A DNA stretch of 64,000 nucleotides from Antedon mediterranea (Eukaryota; Echinodermata; Crinoidea; Comatulida; Antedonidae), in the NCBI RefSeq assembly GCF_964355755.1, contig NC_092672.1, forward strand, positions 29,692,501-29,756,500, read 5' to 3'. Every line of letters begins with the position of its first letter. Positions within the stretch are counted from its first letter, which is position 1. A model generated the notes under the pieces. The model saw nothing but the letters and a program-made list of their open reading frames with translations. It searched no databases and was not told where the DNA came from. A program made the position numbers and the translations under genes. Below are positions 36,791 through 47,847 of this stretch, piece after piece.

Positions 36791-37880
36791 GATAATTTCT
36801 ACTATACCTATACAGTATATAAGAAGCCAATTAAAAGGATATTTTAAAATAATTGCCTGCAATTTAACAGAATTAAAGATTTGTAGCATCACATGACATA
36901 AATGAGGTACGGTTTTCTTTGCAAAATATATCGATATAATTATGTCATTCATGTCTGACGAACCCTCGAAAATTCAATGATAGATTGCCAAGTACGTCGG
37001 TCTTCAGTTTGATGTTATACTCTATGTTGTCCAATTAATATTTTTATCCCGGTCAACCCATGACTTTGGACGTCCTGACCTTAGAGCTGCTCGCTCGAAT
37101 GTTTAACATGCAAAAATATCTTTTCTATAGCCAGCGTATAATGGCGTTTTTCTTTAAACATAGTATTTTAATACCACAGAATACTGGAATTTATTTTCAT
37201 AGACGTAGCACACCCCAATTATGATATCATAACTCAAAAACACCGATCTTGAGTTTAGTCAGTGCCCAGGTTTAACATAAGCCTACTGTAATATGCAATT
37301 TGAAAGAATAGCGCTTTAACTAAACGAACTTGCTTTAGTTATTCCTCTATAACTTTAATTCCGCAAAATATCTATTTCACTGCCCCTATGAGTATAACAC
37401 ACCTCAGAATCCGCTTCCTCTGAATTTTGGATTTATAACGATGTCACTTAAGTGCCTCGAAGGGCCATCGAAGGGCCATCGCTACCACTAACTTTGCCAG
37501 GAGAATAATAGCCGGGAAATGTTATATTTGATGTGATGCTGATAACTTATATGAAGCAAAATATGCGAATAATGTTGCCAATCTGATACAGATAGTTATC
37601 AAGTATCATATAATATGTAAGCAAACCATGGAATAATGATTTGACAAAGAAGAAGACGATGATAATTTAGTCATTGTTCGACACATTAATACATTTAGGC
37701 ATCTTATGTTTTTAAATGATTTATCTAGGAGGAGGACGGCCATTTTTAGGGTTAATCTGTGACAGTTATAATACATGTATCCCGTAGGGTCAGATCTAAT
37801 ATCGTGCGTTTTCACATAATTACCATATATCTATATATACGATAATTATTATAATAGTTAAGAAAAATAATTTGTCTTCG
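36791..37880. other. Gene-less stretch
   Basis: No gene seen. One short direct duplication (CGAAGGGCCAT twice near 37460). Confidence 0.4.
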
Positions 37881-38580
37881 ATCTAGAGAGGGGACCGGAA
37901 TCGGAAATTTTAGACATTGGCTGTCAATGGTATTTTCGTGTATCCCAAAGCCATGAGTAATACTGTAGTTACAACACTGTAGTTACTAGCCATGTGACTC
38001 TTCGAGTTATCAAATTTTGTAGGGGGCGAATCGGAAATTGTTGGGATAGGCCTACTGTCTGGGGCAACTTACATGAAAAAGTTGATGTCAATGGAATTTC
38101 CGTATATCCCAAAAGGGTATTAGTTACAATGTAAAAGGGATTTTGACGTGTGGCTTGATTAAATCTTGTATGGCCCAACGGGCATTTTTGGGCTACTGTC
38201 TGGGGAAACTTCAGGATAAAGTTGCTGTCAATGGTATTTTTGTGCATCCCAATGTGTAGCAGTTACAATGCAAAAGGAATTAGCCGTGTGGCTCTTTGCA
38301 TGATTAAATCTTGTATGGCCCAACGGACATTTTTGGGCTACTGTCTGGGGCAACTTACAGGATAAAGTGGCTGTCAATGGTATTTCCGTATCCCAATGTG
38401 TGTCTCTTGATATGAATAACATCAATTTTTTGTGGTCACTTGGGGCTACTGTCTCGGGTAACTTACAGGATAAAGTTGCTGTCATTGCTGCTTTAACATT
38501 CTATACACATATACGGACAATGTCCAACTTTTATCCGTGTGGCTTTTTAAATGATTAAATGTTTTACCCCTCCTATTTGG
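37880..38580. repeat. ~130-bp minisatellite
   Basis: Four to five diverged units share GCTACTGTCTGGGGCAACTT, ACAGGATAAAG, TGGCTGTCAATGG(T)ATTTCCGTATCCCA, AGTTACAATG and GTGTGGCT-(A)TGATTAAAT blocks. Minus-strand open frames of 85 and 92 codons over the array follow from the unit length and are not called. Confidence 0.75.
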
Positions 38581-38703
38581 TGTCCCCAGGGAATATTTAC
38601 AGGATATGACCCGGCAGCGCAATATTGATTATTGAATCTTAGCCATATATCTAAATAATCAGCCCATCAAACCTTTTGTGGTTTTTTACATGAATACATT
38701 CTC

Positions 38704-38760
38704 TGGGCGCACGGTCTAGACGCTATAGTGCTGCAAACATCACAGGTTTGATTTCACGCA
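38704..38760 (+). other. tRNA-like sequence (possible SINE head)
   Basis: GGGCGCACGGTCTAGACGC followed at tRNA spacing by CAGGTTTGATTTCACGC gives A-box and B-box-like words. No intact cloverleaf was found, so a tRNA pseudogene or SINE remnant is more likely than a tRNA gene. Confidence 0.3.
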
Positions 38761-39170
38761 ATTTTGTTTCCTTTATAATATATTGGTTTTTCCTCTTCAA
38801 AGCGATTGTGTAATAATAATTATTCTTCTATTGTATCTTGTGACCTTCAAGCTATATCTGCATGTATACAGTAAGCCCCATGAAAAACTAAGTCATGCAT
38901 TACAAACGTACGCGCTGCGCCGAGCTAAAGAGGTCATTAAACTGTATAATGTGTGGATATTGATAGAGGCCGAATCAGGGAAGAGTTAATTAACCAAATA
39001 AATCTACTCCTATCAGATCGATCTGAGAGAATTAAAAAGATGCTAATATTACGTAACCCATACTTGAATGTTTAGAAATGACCCCATGTGATCAAAGTAT
39101 AAACAAACTCGTTTGTTTTTATATTGTGTCCACACTGAGGTTCTATTCACTAGGTGATCATGTGTCCACA

Positions 39171-39221
39171 CTGATGACCATATTTATGTCTGCATAAGTA
39201 GTCATTATTTCTCCAACAAAT
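39171..39221. repeat. 51-bp exact repeat shared with 13.5 kb
   Basis: Identical over 51 bases to 13480-13530. Beside it TGTGTCCACACTGA occurs twice (about 39126 and 39161). Confidence 0.8.
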
Positions 39222-39499
39222 GTTCAGTGCAGCGTACGTATCGATTGGAGATTATCTGATATTGCAGTCTCCTGATGTAAATGCTGAACGTGAATTCCGT
39301 CATCACCATTAAACCACATTATCATCAGAATCGAACATATTGTACTGTACCATCATCCACCGTAACCAGAACCACAAATCTGTATAATCACTATCATGTT
39401 TATGGTGTAGTTATTTCCATTTTTTCGGAAGTCACAATTCTAATTTTCATCAGCAGTTCCATGGGGCATTTTATTGTCCATGATTGTCCATTATAATCG

Positions 39500-39600
39500 T
39501 CATTATCATCATATAACCATCATTATTATTATTATCATCAGCAGCAGCAGCAATATTGCATCATCATCGATTCATCGTCATCATTATCATCATTATTATT
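39500..39600. repeat. ATT/ATC/CAG trinucleotide-rich tract
   Basis: ATTATTATTATTATCATCAG, a CAG run of four, and ATCATTATCATCATTATTATT follow one another. A similar ATCATCATC tract lies at 39965-39995. Confidence 0.7.
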
Positions 39601-39639
39601 ATTACCATTATCGGTGTAGAAGTGAAATATTTAGATGAA

Positions 39640-39965
39640 ATGTTTAATATATTATTCATACTTCAGAAATTTGACACAATTATGCAAGACCCATCACACC
39701 CATTACATTCAGACATCATTATAAGTAGATCAGGAAGGGTTAGACTGACACAGGAAAAAATATCCACAAACCGTTTCAGATTTTCACCAATGTACATAGC
39801 ATGCAATTTATTTAATAAAAACTTTTCAAGATAGTCACTTGTATCATTTGTATTTTATATCACATCGTATTATTTATTCTACTCAGGTGCAAAACATATC
39901 TCGAAATTGTAAACAATTTTGACAATAAAGTTATCTTGTATCTTGTATCTTGTATCTTGTATCTA
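39640..39965 (+). mobile_element. LINE 3' end with TATCTTG tail
   Basis: The frame reads DPSHPLHSD, then SGR-VRLTQEK, TNRFRFSPMYIACNLFNK, the C-terminal SHPL...TNRF-SF-P-AI-L-N pattern of non-LTR reverse transcriptases. After the stop comes an AT-rich 3' UTR with AATAAAG and four to five TATCTTG repeats, the 3' microsatellite tail. Heavily 5'-truncated. Confidence 0.75.
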
Positions 39966-40405
39966 TCATCATTACATCATCATCATCATCACTAACTTCA
40001 TCCCCATCACTGGCACACAATGAGAGCACTCTTACGCCCCACATGAGACACATAATCATCGTAATCATTATTAGGACTACTGTACCATCCCCCACATCGT
40101 CCATCATCAATGCAATTGGTATATTTCTTTAATTGTTTATTACCATTAGAACTAAGGAGAACCCTTCGGGATCCAACGAAGAATTCCCTTAGGTGTCCCC
40201 TGATAGGGGTCGGTCGTATAGTGTAGTGTTAAAACATATGTTTATTCTCGTGTATTACACGTGGGAATGTGCCTCCTCCTGAATAGGGTGTCCCAAAGGG
40301 GGAGTTCTACTTCATATTGTTAATACTTTAACTTCAGTGATATCAATAGCGTCTAAATGTTTCGAATCAATGAACTAAACGAGTTATCGATTGTTTTCAA
40401 TTCAG

Positions 40406-41056
40406 AATAGGAGCAAATCGATGAGCCCTGGGAGGACAAAGGATGCGTCTTCTACATTAACCGTGAACAATCTATCGCCTAGGCGTGGACGTAGGAAAAT
40501 AATATCTATGAAAGAAATTAATGTATCCCCACAAAGGCGACCTTCCCGCCGAACGCCCGGGACAAACCATGTAATGGACGACCTGAACAGACTTCGTCTG
40601 GACGGACATTACTGTGACGTCACTCTTATTGCAGACGGTAAACGACATCTCGCGCATAAGAATGTTTTAGTGGCGAGTAGTCCGTATTTTAAATAGTTGT
40701 TTGAAGCCAAAGGTAACCAAGACAAATCGGAATTTAGGTTGATTGGTGTCCGCAGCCCAGCATTGTCTGTTGTTCTTGGTGTTGTGTACACTTCCAGTCT
40801 GAATGCTTCCGACGTGAGCGAACTTGACGACTTGCGGGAAACGCTTCGAACTGCGTACACTTTACGTATAGAAGTAGTTAATGTCGTCTGCGGGAAGTTT
40901 ATGATCGCGCGTTTGATGTGTAAGAATTGTGTAGATTATTTTTTGCTCACCAAAGAGTTCCACATGGACGATATCAGGAATGAGGTTGTTGAGTATATTG
41001 CTAAGAGTTTTGGTGAAGGTATAATACTATCTGTACCACAATCACGCTTACTTTGA
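40406..41056 (+). pseudogene. BTB (Kelch-like type) exon with in-frame stop
   Basis: From ATG 40421 (MSPGRTKD) after a TTCAG acceptor at 40405, the frame gives a basic leader and then a BTB domain: LRLDGHYCDVTLIADGK, HLAHKNVLVASSPYFK. A TAG at 40694-40696 interrupts it and the same frame continues LFEAKG, VVLGVVYTSSL, LRETLRTAYTLRIEVVNVVC, CVDYFLLTKEF to TGA. This is BTB plus the start of a BACK-like region. Kelch-like proteins normally act as Cullin3 adaptors. No Kelch repeats follow. A possible donor (GAAG|GTATAA) lies at 41019. Either a nonsense mutation, a base error, or a truncated protein. Confidence 0.7.
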
Positions 41057-42494
41057 TCTGATTAAGTTCTCGAACATTTTACTATTACTGTACGGACCAT
41101 ATCAAAATTATGCTACTGTAGTAGGCTAACTACAATTTGCTTGCGTTTTAACCGGATGGCATTATTTAACAAGTCCTTTTTGGGTGGTAATCGTACATGC
41201 TGTTTATTACATAACATAATGCATTGAAAAATATTATAGTTACTGCAGTAACCCCAGTGGAATAATTTTTATATTGTCCCTTAGTTATTGAAAGTGGAAA
41301 AGGTGAAACACATTTCAAATTTCTTCTACACGGTAATATGTTGTTGCTGAGATAATTTCCTTCCGAAATTGCTATCTTAGTTTTTCATTTTGATACCGTC
41401 GCCATGTTAACAATTGGAATAAATGGCGGGTCCCGTAATTTCACCTATTCTACACTGTATGTAATAATATGTATACAGATTTTACAGTTTATACTATATG
41501 ACACAAAATTGACAGAATTCAGCACTAACAGCATATGATATTCTTCAGTTCAGGTCATAATGCCATAATCTTTTTCCGTGTGCAAAATTCCAACGTATGA
41601 CGTGCGCGTGGCGTTTGTCGTGCGGATAACTAACTCGTCAAAGTGACGAGTTCAAATCTAGTATTTTATTTGTAACTGTTATACCGAGCTTTACGAACCT
41701 TTAAAATTAGACGGAAAATATTTTACAATTTTTATATATCGCTGTGTGACGTTGATTAGATTTGTGATAATGGTGTCTTGCAGTGTGTAGAATACACAAA
41801 TATTGCGGCGGCGAATATTTCTTTTTACGTAGCAGCACCACCAGGTGGCTGTTTTTTTTTAAAGCAAGTACTTATGATACACTATGTGTGCCAACATTTT
41901 ATTGACGAATATTAAGCCGAATTGCTGTCAAGAACCTAGACTAGACGAAACTTTAACATATGAAAAAGATTACGCATGCGTAAGACAGGGTGGCGCCATT
42001 TCCCGTACCTAAAGAGCCAACAATATCGGCTCCTAGTCCTGGTGGTGGAACAAGTCCCCTCTCTAAGGACTATAAACCGTAGGTCCAGTGTAGGCCAACA
42101 CAGTGTGGCCGTGTGCACTTTAAAGGACCCAGTTCATTATTCGAGACGAGTAAGGGTGAACTAGTTCACTCATTCATTCAATCTTTTCGAAATCTCAGGT
42201 CCATAGAAAGTAAAATTATTAATTAAAAGGTAAGCTAAGCAATTATTACTAGGCCTACTCATCTCAGGATGGCATTTCACATGGAGGGCATCTTTGACTT
42301 ATACAAGACGTTGCCTTTAATCGTTGGGACTGAACATTTACTATAGGTAATCTTTCGCAACATGTGCCTAATGACATGACAGTGCCTGTAAATAAAAGTA
42401 TACCGTAGGCATACATGTTAATATCATCATCAGCCTAATCATTATAACGTTACGTAACCTGTTGTGTAATATGTGTCGTCATCCACGCGTCTTC
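41057..42494. other. Gene-less stretch
   Basis: No Kelch-coding exon is found. CGGATAACTAACTCGTC and CGAGTTCAAATCTAG near 41620-41660 resemble a decayed tRNA-derived SINE. 41990-42110 has no recognisable coding sequence. Confidence 0.4.
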
Positions 42495-42729
42495 TTTTGC
42501 TTGGTGAAGCGTGGTTCCCACTTGCGACGCAACATACGCAACGTAAGAAAATGCCCTTCCAATCATTGTGTTTGCCCCCGCCTGCGTGAAATCAAACCTG
42601 CAATGTTTGCAGCATTATTGCGTCGTCGGTTCCCACTTGTGATTACGCAATACAGCACTTTGCGTCGATACGTCGATGCATTGCGTCAATACGTCGCTGC
42701 GTTACGTCCTAGTGGGAACCAAGCTTAAG
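42495..42729. mobile_element. MITE, AAGCTTGGTTCCCACTAGG family
   Basis: Inverted ends: GTGGTTCCCACTTGCGACGC then CGCAACGTAAG at left, and the inverse GCGTTACGTCCTAGTGGGAA then CCAAGCTT at right. GC-rich relative to its surroundings and rich in CGTCGC/GCGTCG words. Same family as 16252-16495 and 50826-51060. Confidence 0.65.
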
Positions 42730-43193
42730 TGTTGCCTTGTCGTCGACGTTTGTCACCAACTACATCGACCGCGCTAATTACAACAATAAATTGATAGCAT
42801 TGTAAGGGATTTGGTGTTGCTTCTGGTTCTTCACACAGGTATTCTGTAATCACATTAATTATTGTGAACATGCAAAAGACAGCGTATCAATTAAAAAATA
42901 ATTGGGAGTATACATCGTACTTTTGGTATAATCTGTCTCAAATGATATTGGAATTTTTTTTATACTTTGGCTACCCACAGGTGCTAATAGTAAACTTGAG
43001 ACTTAAAAAATACTTATTGGGTACGTGTGGGTATATTTTAAAAAGTTCGCCTCTTATTAGACGCATTAAAAAAAATGTAAAAATCAAATGGAGGATAAAA
43101 TAAAAAACATAGACAATATATCAAGCCACAAATAAAAATTAAAAAAAATTACTGGATTTATACAATTTAAAAGACTACACTAGTATGGATATA
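42730..43193. other. Gene-less stretch
   Basis: AT-rich sequence; a chance frame of 79 codons (42864-43103) is Lys-rich and unlike any family. Confidence 0.4.
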
Positions 43194-43684
43194 CCGTAAA
43201 ACTTCGAAAAGAAGCCCATGGGCTTGAACCTCGAAAAGAAGCCCATCTCGAAAAGAAGCCCCTCTCTATGCAAAAGTACTCTCGAAAAGAAGCCCATCTC
43301 GAAATGAAGCCCCCTGGGCTTCTTTTCAAGATAGACTACTCATACTGTATAGATGATGACGAAATTATTGTATTTGACGGTGAATCATAGGACTGTTTTT
43401 TTGCTTTTTATATTGTTTTTTAATTGGTATATTAAACATAATTTCATGGTTGAAAAAAATGTCTCAAAAGTCACATTATTGTAGTAGAAATTCACAAAGT
43501 TTACAGCATTCATTTCGAAAAGAAGCCCCCCTCTACATTTTGCAAAAGTACTCTCGAAAAGAAGCCCATCTCGAAAAGAAGCCCATCTCGAATAGAAGCC
43601 CACCCAAGAGCACTAAAAAGAGAAGCCCACCCAAGAGCACTAAAAAGAGAAGCCGCCCATGGGCTTCTTTTCGAGGTTTTATGG
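43194..43684. mobile_element. Palindromic MITE built of CGAAAAGAAGCCCAT repeats, TA flanks
   Basis: Ends CCGTAAAACTTCGAAAAG and, inverted, CCATAAAACCTCGAAAAG, both followed by AAGCCCATGGGC. TA lies directly outside each end (43192-43193 and 43685-43686), as in Tc1/mariner-type insertions. CTCGAAAAGAAGCCCATCT is repeated in tandem at both ends, so each end can fold on itself. Confidence 0.65.
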
Positions 43685-43686
43685 TA

Positions 43687-45966
43687 TGCCTATTTAGACT
43701 CTCCCGTGATTCACCTGCAAAAATTGAACTAATAAATGAATGTAACAGAATAGTAAAAAGACCAAGAGAGGAAGAAAAAATAAACATGGAAACAACACAA
43801 CAATTAAAAAGGAAATATAAATTATAATAGTGTAAGAGAAACACCACAGAACCATCCTGTCCGGCAGAGCGGAAGTAGAATAAAATAGGTAAAAGCGCCA
43901 TGTCGCAAGACGAGAGGATGATAAAGATGACAGTTCACCTCTTGAGCCCCACGTTGCCCAAAAGGCTTGTCCAATATAACTCCATACACTTGGACAGACG
44001 TTGCGTTTACTAAATCGTAGAGCTATGCGTTCCAGAGATCACTGTAGATTATTCCCAAACTTGAAAAGAAATTACTTATTATAATTATTATTCAATAATG
44101 CACTTTTATGAAAACTGCATAAGTTCTGATGGTAAAGCTTAGTCCAATCTACATTAGCAAAGAAACTCTTTGATTGCAAACTCCAGAATCATATGACTAC
44201 AAATAAACATAGAAGGGCACTCAGAGAGCGAGAGCAAAACCTCCGCCTATATAGGCATTAAAATTGAATCATGTGTTCCAATACACCTATGAAATCTTCC
44301 TTTAAAATCGTATGAACATTTTGAGTAATCCTGCTAAGAAATATAGACAGAAAAAAACACGCCTGATTGACCTCTATGACCTCTCGCGATTATTCTGGCG
44401 GAGGTAAAGACACAAACATCAGCAAATTAGTTTGTCAAGAAGGTACATTCCCTACTTCTGTAACAAACTAGTTTTCTGCTACTTTGGAAAACTGTTCTTG
44501 TTAAATTCGGAGTTTGCTGGTGTTTGCAAATGCATATTTATATAAAGCATTAAAAACCTTTGATTATTATCTAATAATTCATAATAGCGTAAAACTATTT
44601 AATAATAGTCAGTATTTAATTTGACTATTGCAAGTATATTATTATATTATGTGAATGTGATGTACGGACCCATTGGACTTGATGATGTCATATCACTACC
44701 ATATGTGGGGATATCACTACGTATGGGCATATGACATTCTTTTTTTTGTCAAACTAGTTTGATAAGTGTAGACAGAGCTTTACATGAAATTAATAATCAT
44801 ATTGTCGACGATGCTAAATTTGTTTAAGTAGGCTACTCTACAGAGTAGATTTTTTTTTAATTGACAAAATCTTAATCTCCATTAAAAAAATATACAGTAG
44901 TCGATTTTGCACTTTTTGCACTTTTGAAATTTAAATTGTCCACTTTTTAACGTAGGCCTACATGATTGTAAACCAGGAAGAGATTCCTCATGATTTTACA
45001 AATTATTACAATTATATTTCCTAAAGTCAAAAATAATCTCTTTGATCTTTTTGCCTATTTACAACAATATATATAACTTGTTATAGATCAAACTAATTAT
45101 GTAACATACACTTTATTTATCTGCAATGCCAATCACATAGTATATAAAAATGACAACAAATCGGAAACAATAGAATAGAATAGAATATCGGTACAAAATG
45201 TAATACTGGCCTAAGTTGTTTCATCGCATCCTTTGATGAGTTCATTAGAAAATCTGTTTTAAAAATCGTGTGAACGCAAGTAGTAATTCTTTGATCATGG
45301 CCATTAATCGCCACGTTCTTAATGTGTCAAGAATGCACATACATTGGGATGCCTTGTTGCATTGACTTTTTATATATAAACATTTTTATTTTAGTTCTAT
45401 GAGCTCTTAGATTAAGATTTTGTTTTTCTCTTTTGTTATGAATATATTGTGTCACCATGGTATTCCGAAATAAAAAGATGAATGAATGAATTTCGTTGCA
45501 ACTGTTACGATAAAATCAAACTGTTTTCCAGAACTGTATTTATCAATCACGGTAATATGTATAATATATTTTGTTCTCAAAGAAAACAAGAGAACATATC
45601 AGTATATAATATAAAATATCGGTTCATCATGTACTATTTGACCATTATATTGATTACAATATAGGCGCCAAAAGACTAAGCGGATGCTTGACAATGGGTA
45701 CCTATCATTAAATGTAGAACACAAAGACATAAACAAATTTAAATAAAATAGGCCTATATACATTCAAATACATAATAAAATAGCAATATGAGTCGCCCAC
45801 AACCCTTCAGCACTGCCAGTGAGACACATCCCCTGTCAGGAAAGAGGGAAATGCCCTTAATACTTAGTCCTTACCTTTTGACGACGGTTGTAAACAATGT
45901 TTCGTCAAGCGCACATTAAAGTGTTATTAAAAATTAATTAAAAACACAGGAGAATCCCCGTTAAGG
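43687..45966. other. Gene-less stretch with MITE and LINE-tail remnants
   Basis: 44640-44790 (ATATCACTACCATATG ... AAACTAGTTTGATAAG, TGTAGACAGAG) belongs with the nested MITE at 46810-46960. 45380-45490 ends ATTCCGAAATAAAAAGATGA then ATGAATGAA, a LINE-like 3' tail. 45790-45840 shares GAGTCGCCCAC-ACC with the LINE at 60.1 kb. No gene is seen. Confidence 0.45.
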
Positions 45967-46050
45967 CCCATTTACAATAGGACGATAACGATCGACGATA
46001 AATAGACAAATATGCATTTTGCATACATAAAACAAAAGAATTCTAGAACT
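45967..46050. mobile_element. Deleted relative of the 13.76-kb MITE
   Basis: Starts AAGGCCCATTTACAATAGGA, then CGATAACGATCGACGATAA and ATATGCATTTTG after TTA, as at 13762. It then jumps to ACATAAAACAAAAGAA and TTCTAGAACTATAG from the interior. Most of the element and its right end are missing. It abuts the left edge of the NLR2 duplication block. Confidence 0.65.
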
Positions 46051-46747
46051 ATAGACATCACTGTGCACCGAGCAGAAAATATAGTCCAGTCCCTAAGGGG
46101 AGAAAAACGGGTGGGATGTTACCAGACTGGATACAAATTTTTCAATATAGCAGTTTGGTAGAGTATAGTATGGAGATGCCAAAACAAAGTTACTGGAAAT
46201 CTGATTTGACCTCTGTGACCTCTGACCTCAATTTTTATATTTTTCTATTATATAACTAAAAATTGCCATATCTTGACAACGCAGGGACATTTTACATTTA
46301 TTTTTTTTTTTCAAAATGCTTGGAAGATATATATTTATATTCGCTATAATGAAAAAAATTGTACAAAAATGGCCGCTAAGGCTTTATTTTTCAGTTTGAC
46401 CTTTGACCTTGATTGCCTAATATCTCAATAACACGCAATCTCAGAGATTTGAGAATGGGCTCAAAATGTTAAGAAAACAAATCTAATATTTAGTCTAATA
46501 GAAACTTTTTTCCAAAAATTACCATAAATTAAGCTTTTTTGACCCTTGACCTCTAATGTTTGAATATGTCAATATCTCGGTAACTATTTGTCCTAAAAAG
46601 TTCAGTTTGGTGTCAAATTGTTTAGAATATACACATTTATATTTGCTCTAACAAAATATTTTGTCAGAATTCAATTGGAAATGTCATTTTGAAATATGAC
46701 CCATCGTTTTGCATATATTTAGCAATTAATAATCTATAAAAAGAGAT

Positions 46748-47005
46748 CGAGAGAGGGGAGGGGGTTGGGGTGGATGGAGAGACACATATTTTTGTTACAT
46801 GTTACACAAATGTTAAACTCTGTCTACACTATAACATTTTTATGCCACAAAAAAATGTGATGTGCCCATATATGGACACGATGAATGACATATCACTACC
46901 ATATTTGGGCACATCACACCTTTTTTGTTAAACTAGTTTATAGTGTAGACAAACATGTAAAAAATATGTGTCTCTCCATCAACCCAACCACCTCCCCCTC
47001 TCTCG
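46748..47005. mobile_element. Nested 258-bp palindrome
   Basis: CGAGAGAGGGGAGGGGGTTG ... GGAGAGACACATATTTTT is mirrored by AAAATATGTGTCTCTCC ... CCACCTCCCCCTCTCTCG. Inside it TCTGTCTACACTATAA and TTATAGTGTAGACA are the ends of a further nested MITE with ATATCACTACCATAT, also seen at 44.7 kb. Confidence 0.7.
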
Positions 47006-47159
47006 CTTTTCCAATGCTACTGCATGCATCTATACACATCAAAATGGCCGGAATTGTACTGGAAAGTTTTTAGCTACTGGGTGTATTGTAATGTTATCAG
47101 AATTATGGCAATTGTTTGTAATGGGAAAGTTTTAAAACTACATTTGAAATATTTGCTAA

Positions 47160-47847
47160 TAATATCACATGCTATTAAAGATATACTTATTTTCCCCCTG
47201 ACAAAAGTAATTTTGACAAATATTTTTGTTGAATATGCAATTTTAATGTCACACATAATAGTTTCACCAAAAATTGGATTGAAAAAAAATGATATAGTGC
47301 ATACCAAAAAAAACTGTAATTCAAAGCAAAAAATAGGCTGGAAGTCAATGTGATTTTGGTTAAATTAACTGTTTATTTTGTCTTTAAAGTGATATTTACT
47401 CTATTTTTTAGATTAGCTCTTTGATTAAACACCTCTTTCAATGCAGTGAAGATCTTAAGTGTCGCCTTGTCTTACTAATCTTCCTTAACTTCTCTTAATA
47501 TCACATGCTCTTAATATCACATGCTATTAAAGATATACTTATTTTCCCCCTGACAAAAGTAATTTTGACAAATATTTTTGTTGAATATGCAATTTTAATG
47601 TCACACATAATAGTTTCACCAAAATTTGGATTGAAAAAAAATGATATAGTGCATACCCAAAAAAACTGTAATTCAAAGCAAAAAATAGGCTGGAAGTCAA
47701 TGTGATTTTGGTTAAATTAACTGTTTATTTTGTCTTTAAAGTGATATTTACTCTATTTTTTAGATTAGCTCTTTGATTAAACACCTCTTCCAATGCAGTG
47801 AAGATCTTAAGTGTCGCCTTGTCTTACTAATCTTCCTTAACTTCTCT
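47160..47847. repeat. Recent tandem duplication, 336-bp unit x2
   Basis: 47160-47495 and 47512-47847 differ at only a few positions (for example AAAAATTGG versus AAAATTTGG). They are joined by 16 nt that partly repeat the unit start. Both carry the same minus- and plus-strand pseudo-frames. Confidence 0.9.

Noticed and set aside
36518-36896. WYPYG/GTHMVP-type peptide frames
   Set aside because: Produced by CCCATATGGG palindromes on both strands; no single frame is favoured.
37969-38485. Minus-strand frames of 92 and 85 codons with repeated PLTATFSCKLPQTVA text
   Set aside because: They follow the roughly 130-bp minisatellite; the unit length and lack of stops explain them, and indels between units break the frame.
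38704-38760. tRNA gene
   Set aside because: A- and B-box-like words only; the stems of a cloverleaf do not pair. The same holds for about 41620-41660 and 50057-50118.
43450-43901. Overlapping 125- and 122-codon frames on opposite strands
   Set aside because: Both are translations of the CGAAAAGAAGCCC repeat element (KRSPPKSTKK, GGLLFLVLL).
47024-47353. 109-codon frame repeated at 47505-47705
   Set aside because: The duplication is of DNA, not of a gene: flanking non-coding bases are equally identical, and the translation is AT-driven (ILIFPLTKVILTNIF).
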